A stretch of DNA of 7,826 bases from Spirochaetales bacterium (lineage in GTDB: Bacteria; Spirochaetota; Spirochaetia; SZUA-6; DRHE01): contig DRHE01000435.1 in assembly GCA_011049745.1 (NCBI GenBank), positions 1-7,826 on the forward strand, read 5' to 3'. Numbering within the stretch: the stretch's first letter is position 1; every line of letters starts with the position of its first letter. The position numbers were made by a program, and so were the translations under genes. The notes beneath the pieces were generated by a model. It was not told the DNA's origin, ran no database searches, and was given only the letters and a program-made list of their open reading frames with translations. This document shows, piece by piece, positions 5,819 through 7,826 of this stretch.

Positions 5819-6375
5819 TCGATTTGTTTCAAGTGGCAAATCAATTACAGGATTTTTTATGGCAGCAAAGGTGGAATTTCTGTTATATTGGCGGCATAGC
5901 TCTGCAGCGTTGGGGTGAACCGCGCGTGACCCAGGATATTGATCTTACCCTGCTGACGGGCTTTGGCAATGAAAAGATCTTTATTGAGAAGCTCTTATAT
6001 CAATATCAGCCGCGTATTGATAAGGCAGAGGAATTTGCACTTAAAAATCGTGTTCTGCTGCTTCAATCGAAAAGTGGTATTGGTATTGATATAGCTCTGG
6101 GAGGATTGGATTTTGAAGCACTTGTCATTAAAAGGGCTTCTGACTTTGAATTCCTGCCTGGAATCAAACTTCACACCTGCAGCGCTGAAGATCTAATTGT
6201 TTTGAAGAGCTTTGCAGATAGAAACCGTGACTGGCTTGATGTAGAGGGAATAACTATCCGCCAGGGCGAGATAATTGATTGGGTATACATATTTAAAGAG
6301 CTTTCACCTCTCTGCGAGCTTAAAGAGAGCCCGCATATTATAGAACGTTTGAAAAAACTTCAGACTTGTTTATAA
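5815..6375 (+). CDS. Nucleotidyltransferase of the AbiEii/MNT-like superfamily (putative toxin)
   Basis: The protein has 186 residues and the minimal nucleotidyltransferase pattern. GG (26-27) is in YIGGIALQRWG, the metal-binding pair D41/D43 is in VTQDIDLTLL, and a third Asp, D92, is in GIGIDIALGG. Further on come EDLIVLKSFADR (125-136) and RDWLDVEGI (138-146), a Lys/Asp-bearing helix region found in AbiEii-type and related enzymes. Members of this superfamily transfer nucleotides to proteins or tRNA, and several act as toxins or in phage defence. All catalytic residues look intact. It overlaps the 74-residue gene by four bases (ATGA) and no other gene follows in the unit. The target is unknown. 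Reading it as a plain housekeeping transferase is possible, but the partner gene and the neighbouring toxin remnants make a toxin-antitoxin or defence role more likely. Confidence 0.82.
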   Translation: MIDLFQVANQLQDFLWQQRWNFCYIGGIALQRWGEPRVTQDIDLTLLTGFGNEKIFIEKLLYQYQPRIDKAEEFALKNRVLLLQSKSGIGIDIALGGLDFEALVIKRASDFEFLPGIKLHTCSAEDLIVLKSFADRNRDWLDVEGITIRQGEIIDWVYIFKELSPLCELKESPHIIERLKKLQTCL

Positions 6376-6429
6376 CAACATTGAAAAAAAGCGAGCGTGC
6401 AAATACAAACCCAGGTATAACCGGCAGGA

Positions 6430-6458
6430 TTGACAATTGCCGACCTTCCTTTTAAAAT
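6430..6458 (+). promoter_or_regulatory. Strong sigma-70-like promoter next to the ATG of the CsgG-like gene
   Basis: TTGACA (6430-6435) is a perfect -35 box, and TAAAAT (6453-6458) stands exactly 17 bases downstream as -10. Transcription should start at about 6464-6466, at or within a base or two of the ATG at 6466. No ribosome site precedes that ATG, which agrees with a leaderless message. TTG 6430 is also in frame and could be an alternative start, with AGGA directly before it, but the spacing is wrong. Confidence 0.6.
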
Positions 6459-6465
6459 TAATTTT

Positions 6466-7826
6466 ATGATAGCCAACAGAAGTCACCTGAACACAATCCT
6501 CTTCATCATTATCTTTCTACTCCTGTTTCCCCTTGCCATCAGCCCACAGGAGAAACTTCCGCTTGCGGTAATGGACTTTAAAATCACCAATGTTCCCGGT
6601 GATGAAGTCGATCTGCTCATCGATTTTCTGAACAATGCCCTCTTTGAGACAGGGGTCTTTGATGTGGTGCAGAGAAGCAGGAGAGAGATGCTGGTAAGCG
6701 AGCTTGAGTTCTCTTATTCCGATATGGCTGATTCAGAAAAGACCAGAGAAATAGGAAAGCTATTAGCCTCAAAGCTTCTCCTTTTCGGCAGCATAGGTAA
6801 AATCGGCAGCCGGCTGCTCTTCAATATAACTACGGTAGATGTGGAAACCGGTAAGACGATAAGTGCCTATTCAAAGACCTACACAAGCCTTGAAGACATT
6901 ATCGGGGATTTTGTTCAGATAGCCGGTGATGTTGCCCACGGATCTCTGAAAGCCATGTTCCTTAAGAAGGCCAGGATGCTTTACTCGGAAGACTTTAAGA
7001 AGCGGGAGTGGCTGGAAACTGACAAGCTTTTTTATCAGAACGATAGATACCATATCCACTCGCCCGATGAAGACTGGTATACCTGGCAGAATGAAACCTT
7101 CAGCGATTTCGTCTATGAGGTGGAAGTCCAGTTGCATGCCGAGGAAGAAGATTCCGGCTTCGGTATAATCTTCAGAGTCCAGGATACAGACAACTTCTAT
7201 CTCTTTGATATCACCAGTACCGGTTATTTCAAGATCGATAAAAAAGTAGATGGGGAATATTTCGATTTGAGTGACTGGGAGAGAAGCACAGCCATAAATG
7301 CGCAGAGTGTGAATTATCTGAAAGTGGAAGCGGTCGGCAACCTGCTCACTTTCTTTATTAATAACAACAAAATAAAGGAAGTATTTGACTCAACCTTTAA
7401 AGGGGGTAATATCGGCCTGTTTGCCGCTGCTAATGTACATGCCTCATTTGATAATCTAAAAGTTTTTCAGGGCAACCTGCTCTTTTATGATAACTTCTCG
7501 AAAATCTCTGATGATTGGGCACAAACAGATTTTGCCTATAACCAGGACGATGAATATTTAATCCTGGCAGAGGGGACTGATTACTACTCATGGAGAGCGG
7601 AAACCCTGGCCGATATATCTTATAAAGCCGAGGCCAGGTACCTTTCCGGACCCACAGATACGGGTTTCGGTCTCTTATTCCGCTTTCAGGATATCGATAA
7701 CAACTATACCTTCAACATTACCAGGACCGGTTATTTCCGCCTGGGCAGATACATAGATGGGGAAAGCGAAAACCTTGTTGGCTGGACAAAATCCAGAACC
7801 ATCAATGAACATGGCAAGAATATTCT
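6466..7826 (+). CDS. Secreted CsgG/LpoB-like protein with tandem lectin-like repeats (3' partial)
   Basis: The frame runs open to the window edge (453 full codons). Residues 1-27 form a signal peptide: a charged start, the core TILFIIIFLLLFPLAIS, then PQEKLP. Residues about 31-165 resemble the CsgG/LpoB-type domain: LPLAVMDFKI, TGVFDVVQRSRREMLVSE, EIGKLLASKLLLFGSIGK, and VDVETGKTISAYSK. Such domains are common in spirochaete lipoproteins and outer-envelope proteins, although no lipobox Cys is visible here. From residue 172 two repeats of about 165 residues follow, each opening with an F/Y-x-x-x-F strand and carrying GFG-x-x-FR-x-QD and ITxTGYF. They look like concanavalin-type jelly-rolls (LamG or DUF1080-like), which often bind or act on sugars. 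The chosen ATG fits the signal peptide. The likely place is periplasm or cell surface. Function unknown; carbohydrate binding is an inference from fold only. Confidence 0.82.
   Translation, partial: MIANRSHLNTILFIIIFLLLFPLAISPQEKLPLAVMDFKITNVPGDEVDLLIDFLNNALFETGVFDVVQRSRREMLVSELEFSYSDMADSEKTREIGKLLASKLLLFGSIGKIGSRLLFNITTVDVETGKTISAYSKTYTSLEDIIGDFVQIAGDVAHGSLKAMFLKKARMLYSEDFKKREWLETDKLFYQNDRYHIHSPDEDWYTWQNETFSDFVYEVEVQLHAEEEDSGFGIIFRVQDTDNFYLFDITSTGYFKIDKKVDGEYFDLSDWERSTAINAQSVNYLKVEAVGNLLTFFINNNKIKEVFDSTFKGGNIGLFAAANVHASFDNLKVFQGNLLFYDNFSKISDDWAQTDFAYNQDDEYLILAEGTDYYSWRAETLADISYKAEARYLSGPTDTGFGLLFRFQDIDNNYTFNITRTGYFRLGRYIDGESENLVGWTKSRTINEHGKNI
6979..7826 (+). repeat. Tandem jelly-roll protein repeats inside the CsgG-like gene
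   Basis: Repeat 1 covers residues 172-335 (6979-7470) and repeat 2 begins at residue 336 (7471) and is cut by the window edge. Aligned blocks include DSGFGIIFRVQDTDN against DTGFGLLFRFQDIDN, DITSTGYFKI against NITRTGYFRL, and KVDGE against YIDGE. More than half of the residues agree in this central block, and fewer outside it. The divergence suggests an old duplication, not a recent one. Confidence 0.8.

Noticed and set aside
1459..6430. AACCGGCAGGAT occurs at 1459-1470 and again at 6419-6430
   Set aside because: A 12-base exact match is expected about once or twice by chance in a window of this size, and the flanks differ.

Overview
The window reads as chromosomal DNA of a Gram-negative-type bacterium of middling base composition. 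The clues are a two-component hybrid kinase, an isoaspartyl methyltransferase with an export signal, a polytopic spermidine-synthase-like membrane protein and a secreted CsgG-like protein. The CsgG-like N-terminus followed by lectin-like repeats fits spirochaetes and a few neighbouring phyla best, but that placement is a low-confidence guess.

Layout. 1-456 (+) is the C-terminal end of a hybrid sensor kinase, followed by a probable terminator (560-598). About 400 bases follow with no recognisable gene but two perfect 12-bp hairpins (842-870, 888-926). Next comes a C-terminal remnant of an integron-type tyrosine recombinase (995-1177). On the minus strand, a two-gene operon runs from about 4700 down to 1457: an exported-type Pcm (3846-4553) and, 7 bases later, a 793-residue protein of about 14 membrane segments around a spermidine-synthase-like domain (1457-3838). 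The operon has a TATAAT box and an RNA leader that can fold over the chosen start.

4743-5507 is a gene graveyard: the tail of a second receiver domain (+), the tail of a GNAT acetyltransferase of the toxin type (-), and a frameshifted PIN-domain toxin (-). Directly after it is an intact overlapping pair (5594-6375, +): a 74-residue conserved small protein and an AbiEii-like nucleotidyltransferase, laid out like a toxin-antitoxin module.

6466-7826 (+) is the start of a secreted protein that leaves the window. It has a signal peptide, a CsgG/LpoB-like domain and at least two tandem jelly-roll (LamG/DUF1080-like) repeats. A strong promoter, TTGACA-17-TAAAAT, lies so close to its ATG that the message would be leaderless or nearly so.

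The best candidates for something new are the exported Pcm with its membrane SAM-fold partner, the CsgG plus tandem lectin-like fusion, and the small-protein/nucleotidyltransferase pair beside dead toxins. No CRISPR array, rRNA, tRNA or intact insertion sequence was seen.
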